Notes: generated by a model from the letters alone, not told the origin. A stretch of 64,000 nucleotides of DNA from Adiantum capillus-veneris (GCA_014529385.2 CM043943.1:158366247-158430246); one strand, 5' to 3'. Shown: positions 22,990-36,534, counted from the stretch's first letter. Program-made: numbers and translations.

Positions 22990-25900
22990 CTATTCACTGA
23001 ACAAGAGCCATGCAAGTAGCAGAGAGAGCCAAGAAGAAGCTCAACCAAAAGGAAAAGTTGCAGGAACTGCCCGCATATCAACTAGACCCCGATTTAGTCA
23101 AAGCAGCCAAGGTAGCATACCTCTCCAAAGAACAGCTAGAAGAGCATCATACCACAGTCTTCACCAGCAGATTCAAGAGTGAAGAGGGACATCAAATGGA
23201 GTTGCAACTCCTATCGAAGAAAGTATATGATGTTGCCGCGCAGCCTGAGACCAAAGAAGCCAACCGCAGGCTAGGACTCAGAGACTTTTATGAACAGGAG
23301 CCCTGAGGAGTGGATTTGCAGAAAGCTTACGATCTTTTATCCAGAATTAAAGAAGATAGAACCGCACAAATTTCTGACACGCAGGGAAATAAGGTCGAAG
23401 TGGTAATAACCAAAGATATAGTGGCAGAAGCACTCAGACTGCCCACAAAAGGAATGACCATGAGAGCAAGGGACAAGAAAATAGCAGGAACTTTTACCAA
23501 AGAAACAGCCGCAGCTACCTTTGCAGATTTAATTCACAAGCAAGTGGAAGAGCCAGCCCGGTTATACCACCAGCACTTCCACTTCTTGGCAAAAGGCCAT
23601 CAAGTACACCACGCCAAATCACGCGGTTGCCACCACTTTCACACAAGTTCTCAAGTCAACAACCAGGCAACCAGTGGACCACGCCTAATACGTCATGACC
23701 ACTCTGAAGGGCACCAAGAAATAAGGGAAAATCACTTACTTGGGTGCACCAGAAGTCTTGACAAGGATAGTGTACCATGCCATCGGCATGACCAACAATC
23801 TACCACCTGCCCCTAACCAAAACACATGGATATTGGCAGCACAACCATCTCTGAGAGCTACAAGATCAGCAAAGAGAGACTACAAATCTGATGAAGAGTC
23901 AGTTGAAAGCTTTCCAGAAAGGCACATCAGCGAGAGCTCTGATAATGAGGAAAAGAGAGCTCGTAAAGAGGAGATGAAGAGAAAAGTTGTGTCCGCCCAC
24001 CAAGAAGAGCTCGTGCAGAAACAAGCTTGTTTTGAAAGAGAAAAACATGCCTACCAGCGCAACCGACAAGAATAAGGGAAGGACCCAGAGAAATGGGTGC
24101 CTAGTGGACTTAAAGGCCCAAGGACAAAGCATCACACAAGAAAGGAGGTTGAAGATCCACAGAATCTTTAGAAAAAATGTACCAAGAAGCAGAAGCCCTC
24201 AAGTTGAAAGTAGCCCAAGAAGAGGCAAGGAAAGCAAAAGAGACGGAGGAATAGACACAAGTCGAGGAAACGGCTAGGGAAGAAGCACACAACCAAGGTC
24301 AAGGGTCTCCCCGACCCACTTCACCGTCTACTGAACAGTAAGAAAATCCTATGCCAAGCCCACCACCATCACCTGCAGGTAAAGACACCACTAAAGAAGT
24401 TGAGCCTGAGAAAGAAATAGAATATAAGTCAAAAGAAGCAGAGCCGAAACAAGAGAAAGCCGTTAAAGCTACGCAAGAGCCTGAACAACAAAAGGCATAT
24501 GAATCTGCACAAGAGGCTACCACTGCACAAGAGGCTACTGCTACACAAGAGCAGCAACAAGAGAAAGAACCTGAGCCAGAAAAGGAAGTGAGTCTTGCAC
24601 CAAAAGAGACCACAAAGTCTGAGCAAACACCCTCTACTTCCACGCAGCATGAAACAATTGAGGCATCCACAAAGCCTCAGGAAGACAAAAAAGAAGAAGA
24701 CCAACCCTCTACCTCCACGCAAGAAGAACCAGCAGCCACTACACAGCAGAGAGACACACAAGAGGCTGCAGGTACATCAACCCAGCTAGCAAGACAGGAG
24801 GATTGGCAGTCTAATGATGAGGTAAGATTGCAAGTAAACGAATATGCAAGACAAATGCAGGATATGACGGAGAGACTCCGATCAGCATCACTTAGCTGCA
24901 GCACAAAGGCTAAAGAACTCGAGATGGTGATTGACGCTCTCCAAGGAGAGTTAGAAGATAGAATGAACATCATCTTCATTGATCTTCAGAGGCAAGTGCA
25001 GGAGATGAAAGCCGAAGATGAACAACTTCAGCTAGCAAGAGATTGACAGCAGAAAGAGATGGAAGAGCTAGGTGATTTGCTCACAAAGTTATCAGATGCT
25101 TGCAAAGCAAAAGATGAACAGATGACAGAAGTTACAAACAAACTTTTGACAACAACCCTGTCAGCTCAGAAAATCCAAGTACAATTGGATGTCTCAATGC
25201 TTCTTTGCAATACTCCGAACAAAGAATAAATGATCAGGCAATTCTCTTACGGCAAATAAGAGAGAATCCAGCCGTGGCCTCGATCAAAGGAACAGATGAG
25301 GTCTATAAAGCATTGGAGAAGAAGAACAAGGACCTCGAGCTAGAGTTAAAGCTGGAGCAATCTCAGCACAGAGACTTGGTTTTGATGCGGGTCCAGAGGG
25401 AAGAAGAGCTCCTAAAAGGAATAGCTAAGCTCAAAAGAGTTAACCATCTCCTGAGAGATGGAAAGCCGGAAATGCAGGAAGAGGCAGGCACTTCAGAGCC
25501 TCCGCAAATCAATATACCCTCGGGCTCATTTGCTGAATTGGAGACACAGTCCACAGCAAAGTTAAGTAGTGAAGATGATTTTCATATAAACATTACAGAT
25601 GCAGACAGAGTGCCCATGGTCTATCTATCAAAAGCTAAAGAAGATGCACTGAAAGAAAAGATCACACAAGAGGTGGATGAGCAGTGGAAGGCCACGATGG
25701 ATTGGGAGTTGAGAGTTCTTCACTCCGTCAACGTCACTCAACTCACTCCCAATCAAATCAATGTGCAATGGCATCAGCAATCCCTACCATACCCCTTAAT
25801 AAAGGTGGAGTTACTCCAAGTAAAAGAAATGTTGTACACAGACATGCAAGCAGATGGCACAGATAAAGACCACCCAAAGTGGAGGTTGAGATGGTTGAAC

Positions 25901-26530
25901 AAGAATCCAAGGTATTTGATTCTGTTCACAAGAGCACCTGCAACCCTGCAAAGAGATCCCACTTTTTGTCATGTACCAAGAGTAAGGACTTGGCAAGAGC
26001 ATGAGGCGCTAACAAAGAAGAGGCCAACCTCGTTGAACTAGCCGAGATTTCTAGCTCTAGAGAAAGGACAAGCCACAGAGGAATACATGGTGAAAACCCT
26101 AACGGATGCCATGTCTTTCTTCAAGAGTCTACCGGATCTCTCTTGTGCAATGTTATATAAGATATGCCAAATGTTGCTTACTTGTATTGAAGTATTTCAT
26201 GAGCCAGACCAAGCAGGTGCCCCGTGGATGTCATTCTTTGAGGGAAATAAAGGGTTATGCTATGATCTCATTGGTCAGCCTTAGAAGTCCTTTATGGCTT
26301 CTACGCCCGGTGTATGTTCTTACCATCACATAATATGTTGACGTTCGAGGAAGCTTTCTACACGGGATTCTTCACTTGGTGAACGAAGATATTGCGCCAA
26401 TGATCAGCAACCTCACCTCAAGATTTGTAGGCTACTCAGTGGTGGAGTTGAAGAACAAAGTGGCCATGCAGTCTCTGCAAGTCCCAGATAAAGAAAGAAA
26501 AATTAGATACCAAATGCACTGAATGCGCTT
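22990..26530 (+). mobile_element. Gag-like, coiled-coil single-ORF region of an LTR element
   Basis: A series of broken frames (23010-23306, 23310-23816, 23740-24075, 24351-25046, 25205-26041, then to about 26520) appears to be one former long ORF. The N-terminal part (DLQKAYDLLSRIKEDR, VITKDIVAEALRLPT) recalls the N-terminal region of plant retroelement ORFs that lack pol. The middle (24351-24790) is a Glu/Gln/Lys/Pro/Thr-rich low-complexity linker. The part from 24800 to 25600 is predicted coiled coil (heptads with KELEMVIDALQGELEDR). The C-terminal 25600-26520 block is globular and unrecognised. No protease, RT or integrase is present. Stops include a TGA at 25044. It looks like a non-autonomous element mobilised in trans. 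Confidence 0.5.
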
Positions 26531-26597
26531 AAAGACCGCTTCGCCAGCTGCCAGACGAAGACTATTTCAGCCCATAAAGCTGTGTCAAGAGACGACA

Positions 26598-26613
26598 CAA
26601 GCGACGAGGGGGG
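26598..26613 (+). other. Polypurine tract candidate
   Basis: GCGACGAGGGGGGGAA precedes TGCTAGTAGC. A purine-rich run followed by TG is the expected junction between internal domain and 3' LTR. Confidence 0.5.
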
Positions 26614-27030
26614 GAATGCTAGTAGCAAGCTAACATGTATACCATTTTTCGGAGTTCTCTTTGTAAAACACTTATTATTTTGATAAATCGGGAATATTTT
26701 AACTCCTATTTTCTCGACTAAACTCTGTAATTAATGAGCTAGGGCTAGAAGCTTCCAGATTGTATCAACCTGTCATTACCTAGCTTTGGTAGAACTCCAC
26801 ATTATTAATTTTGACCACCCAAAAACCTTGGCTAAGGTATAAAAGCCAATTTTTGTAAGTTTTTTAGAAGTTTTGGATAATGAAATACACAGCGTGACCT
26901 AGCGGTGCTCACTCCTCTCCTTCTCCCGCTTCCTACTCCCTCCCCAATCACATTGTAGTCGCGTTTGTCGCATTGCAACCGCAGGTAAGAGCTCTCCGCA
27001 TTGACGTAAGTAGTTCACAGTAATTCGTAG
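26614..27030 (+). mobile_element. Probable 3' LTR of the gag-like element
   Basis: Starts TGCTAGTAGC after the polypurine tract. It has a TATA-like GGTATAAAAG at about 26836 and a pyrimidine-rich stretch at 26912-26945. The right end and a 5' partner were not found, so the boundary is approximate. Confidence 0.4.
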
Positions 27031-28427
27031 CTTTTGGTGTCATCGACCTGCGATCTAATTTCATCATAACTAGGGATTTACACTTTTAAATTAAAAACTA
27101 AGCATAGGTGGCATATTGGGGCATCATTGCTAAGCATTTAGATGCATTTTGGGTCAAAAATGACTGAATCAAATCCACTGCTATTGTTAATAATTGCAAT
27201 TTTAAAAGTTGACCTAAAGTGGGGTTTGAGACCATAAGCATGTGTGCTTAGGTCTTATAAACATGTCCTAGAAGTTTCGTTACGTTTGGATGTCATTTGA
27301 TGCTGTAACGGATGTGATTTGTTTGCTGATGAGCGATTGGCTTTTGGTGATTTCAGTCACTTGAGTGTATCTTGAGTTGGATGTGAGTTGTTAGTTGTTT
27401 TCCGAGAGATTGACAACCTCTTGTAGCCTCTATGCACTAGTCGAGTCAGCTTCGTCCCATGGATTGACAATTTAATCGTGGTTCTCGCTAATACTGCAAT
27501 AAGATAGGATGGTGAGGTTAGACATGCGTCCCACAAGTGACATTGCAAACTAAGTATGAGGAATAGCACCATAATCTCCATCTAGTCAAACTTTACCATT
27601 CAGACAGCAATAAATACTCGAAAATTAACAAAAACATGAGTTTCCATACATGTACTTAATGTGCATGAGAAACCAATCCAAGAAAAACACCATCATTCTG
27701 CCAAACAGGAATCCATTTTAATGCCAATATTCATCTAAGATTGAGTCAAAGTATCCAGCTCCATTATGGCCTGCTTCTCCTTGCCTTTAGCCATAGATCT
27801 ATTACTTAATAGTACCAACCAATAGGCCAGGTCATAGAAAGTGCTACTATGCAAATAAATACATCAAGAACACATGCACACTGTACAAATGCTAAGTGAG
27901 CTAAAATAGCTCACCTTTTATAGGGTTTAGAAGTAGGTAACACCTTCTTCATGGTAGTAAAGCAGGCCCATCCACAATAAGTTACTAGAGTAGTGGTGCA
28001 CCACCACGTACAGAGGAAAAAAAAAGGACGAAGAAAAAGGAGGTGTTATGGAGCAAGTGGGAGCCAAGTGTCAGCACAAAACAATAGGCCCTTACACTAG
28101 ATGTGGAGTTAAACCACGCCGCAAGTTCACAGACTGGAGAGAGCGCGACAAGAGAGAGCCACCATGATTTTGCAGAAAATGCTAGGGAATGTAGAGCCAT
28201 GAAACCCACATACCCTCATGACCTTAATTAACTACAAGGTTAGGTATATGTATGGTCCCACCTTAGTCAATACAAGATTCTGTCCGTGCAGGAAAAATGT
28301 CTCCTTTATTTTACATGATAAAGATACCATAAGGTCCTCAAAACATTCTTTACCGGAGCTAGTTGTACACTCTGGGCATCCTCGGCTAGTAGTCCCAGAA
28401 AAATAAAATTAAAGAAACTACATTCAA
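27031..28427. other. Non-coding sequence
   Basis: No gene or repeat boundary was recognised. Short open frames here have no domain. Confidence 0.6.
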
Positions 28428-28443
28428 GCTAGAACTAGCCATA

Positions 28444-28484
<41 letters not shown>

Positions 28485-28523
28485 ACCCACCCACACCCAG
28501 GACATAAGCTAGAACTAGCCATA

Positions 28524-28582
<59 letters not shown>

Positions 28583-28620
28583 GCGCGCGCGCACGTGCAC
28601 CCACCCACACCCAGGCACAT
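28428..28620. repeat. Tandem duplication containing (TG)n tracts
   Basis: The block AAGCTAGAACTAGCCATAAGA, then (TG)n, then GCACCCACCCACACCCAGG occurs twice, at about 28,428-28,505 and 28,507-28,619. The (TG)n tract is longer in the second copy (about 34 repeats against about 16). The His-Thr frames across it are simple-sequence artefacts. Confidence 0.92.
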
Positions 28621-28840
28621 ACCTAATTAGGTCGTAGACCCATGAGGTATGGGCCTACTTCCTTATTATATTGCAAAGAAAAATAGGATCTACCTTGGCT
28701 CTTGGCTAGTTATTTAAGCAAAATTGCTTTTGCTATACTAGTAACCAACTCACTCCGTAGAACATTGTTATTACAAAATTTACATATCAACTTGTTGATT
28801 TCTTCATAGGCGGAAAATTTATCCATAGATGAGTATATTG

Positions 28841-29837
28841 TTAGTGACATAATACCCAAGCAAGTTCTACGCGTTTTTTTATAGGTCTGTTACTTTTCCT
28901 TTTGACAAATTCAGCAAAATTAAGTGACAAATTATCCCGCTTCCAAAGGAAGCGTGTAGTGTATTGTCCAATGTAAGGAGAGTGAAGTTGAATTTCCATG
29001 TTCAAAAAGTAGGTGTTTTTAATAATATTTCTACCTCCACTTATTCTAGATAGGTAGGCTCTATCAAGAGGCAAGGTGGGTAAATCTCAGTCATATAGTC
29101 TTTGAATTTCTGATTGTTTATACTTAATAAATCATTCATGAATCTAAACGTGTTATTGAAGACTAAAAGTTGTTTGGCCTCCTCATAATGTTTCATTTTT
29201 GAACACAACCATTTGTATTAAAAAAATAATAAGTATAGATTGCACATTATAGGTGAGCAAGAGAATCCCATAGGAATTTTCTTCTTTCGTCTATAGCAAT
29301 TTGGCCCTAATTGGATAAAGCAATTCTGCAATATCCATTTACTTAACATAATTAGAGTAGTTTTGTCAAAGCACTGAGGTGGCTTTTTGACAAACTTTTA
29401 ACCCAACAAGGTGTTCTAACTAGTGAGATTTTTTCAAACCCTTGTGTTTTTTTGTTAGAAAAGGCCATGTTGATAATATCTTCAAGCACTCCAAGAAGGC
29501 CATCATTCCCTGAGAGAGGAATATTTTCATAACATTGTGTAATATTAGCGTGGAGATACAATAGATATCCATAGGTAGGTTGATAAACACCTCAAATGAA
29601 TTCCTAGCAAGTCAGAAAGTATAGCAATCTATACCACTAAATTTTTAAAGATCTGTCCTCCTTTTCGCACAAAGATTATAGACCTCTGCCATGACTAGGT
29701 TTAGGCAGGAAGTAATATCTTGGAAATCCATCTAAACTTTTGTTTGTGTTTTTAAAAGTTGGAAAGAACACGGGAAGCTTATTTGAAGTTTCATTGTACC
29801 CCATATTTCCCAAATCCCTTAGCAAGGCTAAGGCCAC
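28841..29837 (-). mobile_element. Penelope-like element RT, C-terminal part (decayed)
   Basis: On the minus strand the frames contain, in order, LHANITQCYENIPLSG (29,540-29,490; RT motif A with the catalytic Asp changed to Asn), KIPMGFSCSPIMCNLYL (about 29,270-29,220; motif B), FRFMNDLLSINN (about 29,140-29,105; motif C with the first Asp changed to Asn) and FLNMEIQLHSPYIGQYTTRF with KRKSNRPIKK (28,990-28,875). The GxxMGFSCSPxxCN box, the DDLLxINN-type motif C and the FLxxEI...SNRP tail are typical of Penelope-like RTs, especially endonuclease-lacking Athena/Coprina types; no GIY-YIG domain was seen. Stops, frameshifts and catalytic replacements show the copy is dead. The N-terminal part resumes at 37,506 beyond the LARD. 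Confidence 0.75.
29833..29837. repeat. Target-site duplication GCCAC, left copy
   Basis: GCCAC directly precedes the 5' LTR and recurs at 37,502-37,506 directly after the 3' LTR. Five bases is the usual LTR-element target duplication. Confidence 0.9.
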
Positions 29838-30789
29838 TGTTAGCAGCGGCTAACGGTTGCACCAATTATGCACCAAGTTGTGGATATGCTTTGGATGTAC
29901 ACAATATTTACTTTTCATTGTATAGGGCTTGGGCTCATTTAGGAGTTCCAAAGTTGTATGAGTCTAAGCTAGAGAGCTCACTTTATCCCATAGTTGAAGG
30001 GTTTGAGGCCCAAAACTATAAAAGAGCCCTATGCTTAATGAGAGGTCATTCTTGAGTGGTCCTTTTGAGAACTCTCTCCCTAGAGGAGGTCTTGATGGCC
30101 TAGCCTTTGAGCTTAATGCCCATGCTTAGAAGGCTAGTGCTAATCACATGTAATTATTGTAATCCTCTCTTAATTAATCTAGTCTTCATTATGCTGTCAA
30201 TCATGTTTATCTACTTTCCTTCATTGTTTTGAAGTGTTGATCTTCTCTAATCTAACTCTTACTTATGCTAAGCTACTCCGATTAGTGGAGTCCTTATCTA
30301 AATCTCTCGATTAAGCGGAGTGGGCGTACTCGTGATTGAGGGATTAGAGTTGTCCTCTAATGGTGTGCTTGTGTGTGTGTAGGTTTAAGAAGCCTTGAGC
30401 TTAATTTGATTATGTGTGACTTGATTTGGACACCATGATTGGCATGGTTGGGGTGTCCGACTTGAATGCGATCTTGTGTGCTTAATCGTCAATGCATGTA
30501 ATTAGAGTTGTGCTTGAGAGATTCCAAGATTAGTGTGTTTCACTTCGTTGCTTGATGTGTGTAGATGATTGCTTGAATTGATGCTTGATGTGCGATTAGC
30601 ATTAGTTGTTTGGGATGATTTCTATTTGCATTGGAGGATGCACGCTCTTGAATCCTCTCAATCTTTGCATCCGATGACGCTCTCGCACATTCTTTGTGTG
30701 ATGCCTCCAAGCCCTAGCCGGGTCATGCTCTCTCTCTCCGGATTGATAGATTTGTGGGAGATTGCCTATGCTATGGCGAGCCTCCAACA
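29838..30789 (+). repeat. 5' LTR of the LARD
   Basis: Begins TGTTAGCAGCGGC and ends CCTCCAACA, with terminal TGTT/AACA inverted bases. A TATA box (TATAAAAG) is at 30,017-30,024. Confidence 0.95.
30017..30024 (+). promoter_or_regulatory. TATA box in the 5' LTR
   Basis: TATAAAAG preceded by CCCAAAAC. The identical motif sits at 36,729-36,736 in the 3' LTR. It probably drives the element transcript. Confidence 0.75.
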
Positions 30790-30790
30790 T

Positions 30791-30808
30791 TGGCGCCGCT
30801 GCCGGGGA
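30791..30808 (+). promoter_or_regulatory. Primer-binding site, tRNA-Asp type
   Basis: TGGCGCCGCTGCCGGGGA lies one base after the 5' LTR. It is complementary, except one base, to the 3' end of plant tRNA-Asp, the primer used by Athila-like and other Ty3/gypsy elements. This suggests which lineage mobilises the LARD. Confidence 0.85.
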
Positions 30809-33800
30809 CGGGTTGCCTACGCTAGTAAAGTTGAGGTTGCAAAAGATAAGAGTAATTTGATTACCGATTTCTTGTAATTAGGTAGGATTTGATTTGTGTG
30901 TAGTCTAATTAGGTTTAATTGGATGTGTATAGAGTCATTTCACCCTAAAAACCCCTAAATTCTCTTTTGATTTTGCTAATTTTTCACTAACCTTCACTAA
31001 TTTTGCATCCCATTCATGCTAATTTCGTGCTAATTGTACTAATTCCATGCTAATTTCATGCTAATTGTGCTAACCTAACCACTAATTTTGATTTGGAATG
31101 TATGCTAAATCCCCTTAATTGAGGAGGATCATCACTCTTAATTGCTCTAATCTATGCCTAATCATGTGATTGAGTGTTGATTTTGGTCAATTTTTTGATC
31201 AATTTTGGACCAAATCGGAGTTGCACACATGTGTGTGCAAGATGGAATCGTCGCGTGGAGCAAGGATTAGCTTGGATGCAATCAATTGTAAGTGGATTGA
31301 CCTACTCCGTTCAATTTTTGATTGATTACGTTGATCCCATTGAGTTGCTAAATCATTGCTAAAATTAGGTGTGTGTGCATAATTGATGGAATTTATGCCT
31401 AATTTGATGAAATTGGAACGAAATTGGATGCCTAGATGCTTGAGGAATGATAGTTTTGCATAAATTGTGTGTGAAAATCACTAAATTGATGCGTATGTGA
31501 GGCTATTCCGGTCATGGAGTAGGTAGGCCTAATTGCCAAAATTAGGGCAAGATTTGAATGTGTGTGCCCATTTTAAGCAACTTTGATGAAAAGATTTATG
31601 GTCAAATTGAACACCTAAATGCTTGTAGATTGATGATTTTGCAAGAAATGTGTGTGCAAGCATTAGGAATTGGCCTAATTTCGTTGCTAATTGAGCAAAA
31701 AAATTGGATTTGTGGACCTAATTTTTGTGTGTGTGCAATGCTAAATTGAGTTAAAATTTGATCAATTTTTGATTAAAATTGAGTTAATTTAGCATGTATA
31801 TACTCATGTATGGGTGATCAAGTGTGCAATTGATGAAATGAAATGAGTGTTTAATGAAATTTTTGCACAAATCGACGGCCTAAATTTAGGTGTGTGTGCC
31901 TAATTAATGGCCAATTATGCCTAAATTGGGGATGAATAATTGGTATTTTACCAATTATGATGATTAATTTGGCCTAGAAGATTGGTTTGTATTTGATTGA
32001 TTGACTTTGGATGATTCAATTGATACACAATTGAAAATGATTTTACGTTTTACCATTGTCATGTATGCTAATTTGATTGGATATGGTAAGAATTTCGGTG
32101 ATTTGTGCATTTGGAGGTGCCATAATCACATGTGTGTAGCCATAGAATCCAAAAATGACAAATCTGACAGGGTTTGGATGATTAGAGAAATCAAAGGTGA
32201 GAAATTAATTTTGCGATGATTAAAAACCAAGTTTGAATTGACCAATGTTTTGTACCAAATTGGTATGCGTAATTATGGATAGTGATATGAGTAATGCGAG
32301 TTGCAATGATTGATAAGTTGGATTGAAGTGGCAGTTGAAAGAAAAATTGCGCATTAATCGACCATGAAGGAATCTCCCAATTGATTATAGATTGATTCGA
32401 TTTTGAAATTTGAATTGCAATTTTCAATTGAAATGGAGAATGATAGGCTACATGTTGATATATACAAAATTTTGGTGCAAAGCTAATTAACCGTATGATT
32501 TTTGATGAGAATATTCACTTGTTTTTGCCGAATCTTTGATGTGGGAGGTCTCATTGTCGTGATCATGAAATTATGTGATCAAATTTTACCAGAATGGTGT
32601 TAAGCATAGAAACTATTTGTGCATTCCATAAGAATGTCCGCTTAACTGCCTATGGCCTACCGCGGGAACAAGGCCCAAATTCTCCACACACACACACACC
32701 CATTTTCGTATTGACTGCCCAAGCCGGCTCCGTCCACATACAGTGCACACACTTGCCTCAGCCGCTTTCACTTGCTTGGCTTGTAGCGCACGAAGTCCTC
32801 ACACACAGTTAAAGACAAGCCTTGCTCCGGATTTCTCTCCGCCAAGCTTGGCTTGAGGAACACACACACACACCCTTTTTTTCAGCTAAAAGCCTGGCAG
32901 CTTTGGCGGGTCGCGACCCCACAACGTGGCCTCACTCCACATACACACACACGCTGTCATAAAAGCCATGGCCCTGCCGATTACGCGTTCAAAATCGACT
33001 GTGCACCCAATCCCACTGGCTTGGCGCGAGCCAGACACAAACACCTCCCCTTGCGCATCCCGCCATGCTCGCCTTACCCAATCAGCTGCTTGTCAATACC
33101 TGAGAAGGCGCAGAGTCCGGAGATGCTTTGTTGATTTCACACACACACGTGCAGGTTGATCTCGGCTATAGTTCTAGCCTCTACAGCGCTGGCCAACACT
33201 CCAATACACACTTGCTGATTTTGGCGCATCTTTCACGCTTCACTAATTGCTGCCAACTTGCAGTGGGCACCACACACAATCACACACATGCTCACGACAG
33301 CCTTGAATAGCCTCACTCTGATCACCGTGCAGCATAGCATACTACGCATCCTTCTGCTTGCAATCCAAACACCTTGAGCCTTTTTCTGCAGCTGTACACA
33401 CGATCAGTTCGAGACCCATTTGTTGAGCTTGGGGCTGGAATCGAATGCCGCAATGCTCCTTCACCAAAATACACACACACACACATGAAATTCTCTCTTT
33501 TTCTCTCTCAAGGCCCTCTACTGATTGCAACTGGACTCTGCAGGTTGCTACCCTTGTCCACAATATGCAGAATACATCCATGAGTCTTTGCCAATTGCCG
33601 CCATTTGACAAACACTCACACACAACTACTGGCAGGCCTGAATGGCGAGCCTAAATTCACGCATTCACTTTGCTGCTTTGGCTCATCGGCTCCACCTGAG
33701 CTCGCGCGGCGGCACGCCCATTGGCCTCATTTGATGCACCCTGTAACACTCTCACCTACTGGCTGGCGGCTCCACGCAGATCATCACAGCTTAGGATATC

Positions 33801-36534
33801 TTAGCGAGCGCGTCAACTTATGATACACAGCTCCCACAGACCTGCCTACCGCCTTACCTAGTGGCATCGTGGCACCAGACCTCGTAAAGCTGCGGCCAAA
33901 TTCTTTTTTTTTTTTTTTTTTAAGTGAAAAAATGAATCAAATGACTGGTAGGGGATGGTATACACCCTCATCGAAGTGAGGATGAGCTTTTATTGATTGA
34001 GAGAGGGGAAGCCGCAATGTTTCTCTATGTACATTGTAAAGTCCACCATTATCACGCACTGGTCGGAGTCGATCATACTAGAAAGTATGTATGCTAGCCT
34101 TGAATGACCACGCATGATAAATTTGAGGATTCCTTTGTGTGTACTACTATTGGTGTGTGAGAGTGAGACGCTCATCTGCATTATTCATTGACTCTATCTC
34201 TCTCTTCTTGCTTCGTATGTAAAAAGTTGCTATTGAGCACATATTGGTGCATCTATTATGTCATGGATTGCGGTTCTTTTCATAGATTGCACTAAATTGT
34301 CTATTCTTATGACTCCTTTAGTGCATATTGTGAACGCCAAATGCTTTTATGCACTAAATGATGGAGCTCTTGGGCAACAGTTACTCGATGATACAAAATT
34401 TGGCAGATTGCCTTTGCAGAGATGAAAATTATGTCCTCATATGCTTTTTGTCTCTCTTTTCTATGTATGTCGTATTTGCTATGTAAGAGCAACGTGTGGG
34501 CATTGAGTAAAGCCATGATTTTGTGATTGCCTTACTTGCACTAAAAATTTGGCTCGTGTGTAAGTTAGTGATTGCCTTGATTGAAATTATCACTGCACTA
34601 AAATGGCAAGCTCTATTTGAAATGCATGTGAGCTTCATGTGAGAGTTACGCTAGATGATAAGTTGTGATTGCTTGGTCGTACTTTGTGCTAAAACTTAAC
34701 ATTGCATGTACAATTTGGTGCTTGAACATAAAAAATCATTGGAAAGCACTAAAATGAAGCTTATTTGAATGGCCATGGGTGGCATTGAAATTTGGGTTGT
34801 GGTTGATCATGTATTTTCAGTGCTTGTATTGGATGTTCAAATGCTTAAGAGCACTAATAATTTGAATCATTTTTGAAGGGTGTGGCAGGTGTGTGATTTC
34901 AAATGATCCAAGAATGGGTTATCATTGCAATATTGTAAAATTTGGCTATTGAGAGCCACTTCACTTCATTCAAAATTTGCATTATTTTCAGCTCTTGGCT
35001 TGTTTAAATTCCATATCTCATTGAGCTAGAAAATAGTCAACTTTGAATCATGCATGAGAGATGGTAAAAATTGCAAATTTTACTTATGTAGAAGCTCATT
35101 TTATCTCTCATGGTTGATATGTATGCATAGATTTGCTACATTAGAGCATCATGTGCATAACCAAAGGCACTTTTTTCCCGTGGGTTTTTTCCCTTTGGCA
35201 AATTCGGGTATGCAAGACCCTAGTTTTAGGTTTTCATTAATGTTTTTTGTGTGCTTTTGGATTTCAATAATTGGCTTTTGTAGCTTGTGTTTACACTTAG
35301 CTTCAAAAGGCTTCTTTTTGAAAATAAAAAGGATCAAGAGACTTCTCTACACAAAGGATGCTTGCTCACAGATGCTCAAAGAGCATGAATAGGTGTAATC
35401 CTTCCATGATTTGGCTCTTTGTTCATCTCTCCATTCTATTGCTTGGTTTAAGTGAAATTTTGCTTCTAAAGCTATGGTTTTTTTCATGTTCGAAAGCTAG
35501 GCATCATAAAGTTTCAACACCCTACTTTGTGAAAATTAACTCACAAAAAATTAGGTTTTATGTATGTAAATCATAGGTAATTAGCCTTGCCTTAGGTTAA
35601 TGTAGGTTCATTTCTTACTAGTCCTAGATTCTTAGTGATAGTCGTAATATTCCATTCATTTTTGTCACGACCTAGGGCTATGATTAGGCTTTAATCTTTT
35701 TTAGTCCAATTGCCATAAATATCTCATAAAGGAAGCAATAAAAATGTGCTAAAAAATGAACCATGAAGCAAAGAAGTGTCCAAAAAAGTAGCCAAAATGC
35801 TACTAAGGCACATGAAAATAAAAAATCTATGTTATGATGTGTCTTTGTGAGGCCTAGCGCCTTATTGACACTTGGTAGGCGAGGGGAATCACCTTGGCTC
35901 GCTTGGTCAAGGCCCTAAACCGATGCCCTGGGTTGATAGGGGTTAGCCGTCGCCTTGGTAAGCTAGTAGGCTTTTGGAACACCTTCTTGAGGGTTCAAGG
36001 AGCTGAGAGTCGCACCTAGACTTGCCTTGGGGTGGTAGCCTTGTGATTGTGCTTTAATTTTTCAATGAATGGCTAAATCAAAACTTCCATGAGCTTCAAA
36101 AAGCTTTGACAATGTACTAATAGATTAGGAGCTTTTTTATAGCCCATAGACATGATAGACTTGAATGATTTATTAAGATTGTTCACATAGTTTTTAGGCT
36201 AGTAGGTTTATGAACTTGCATTAGCCTAGGGTCATAATTGATTGCTTGTGTTTCATGCATAAAACTGAAATTTCAAGTGGTTTAATCTTCACAATAGTTT
36301 GAGTATTTTTTTGCTTTATGTTGTCTAGTTTTTGACTATGATTGACCCATCTTTTAGAAGCAAAAAATCACTTTGCATGATGGTTCATTTATGCTTCATG
36401 TTATATTCAATCTTGGTGGCCTTTGATGCTCATTACTTGTTCTTATGTTTTGCAGCTTAACATTTCTTCCAAGGACTTGCTTTATACCATGTCACCGTGT
36501 TTTGCTTCACCGGCACACGAGGACGTGCGCCAAA
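30809..36534 (+). other. LARD internal region without coding capacity
   Basis: 30.9-32.6 kb is AT-rich and dotted with TGTGTGC/TGTGTGCAA motifs and TAATTT blocks. 32.65-33.65 kb is GC-richer with about eleven short CACACA tracts spaced 60-150 bp. A poly(T) run lies at about 33,904-33,922. 34.0-36.5 kb repeats GCACTAAA-type motifs. No protein domain was found. Confidence 0.7.

Noticed and set aside
28424-28637. His-Thr and Val-Cys repeat frames
   Set aside because: Products of (TG)n tracts in a tandem duplication.
35054-35392. 112-codon frame inside the LARD as a gene
   Set aside because: Hydrophobic low-information frame in AT-rich sequence; no domain and no supporting start context.
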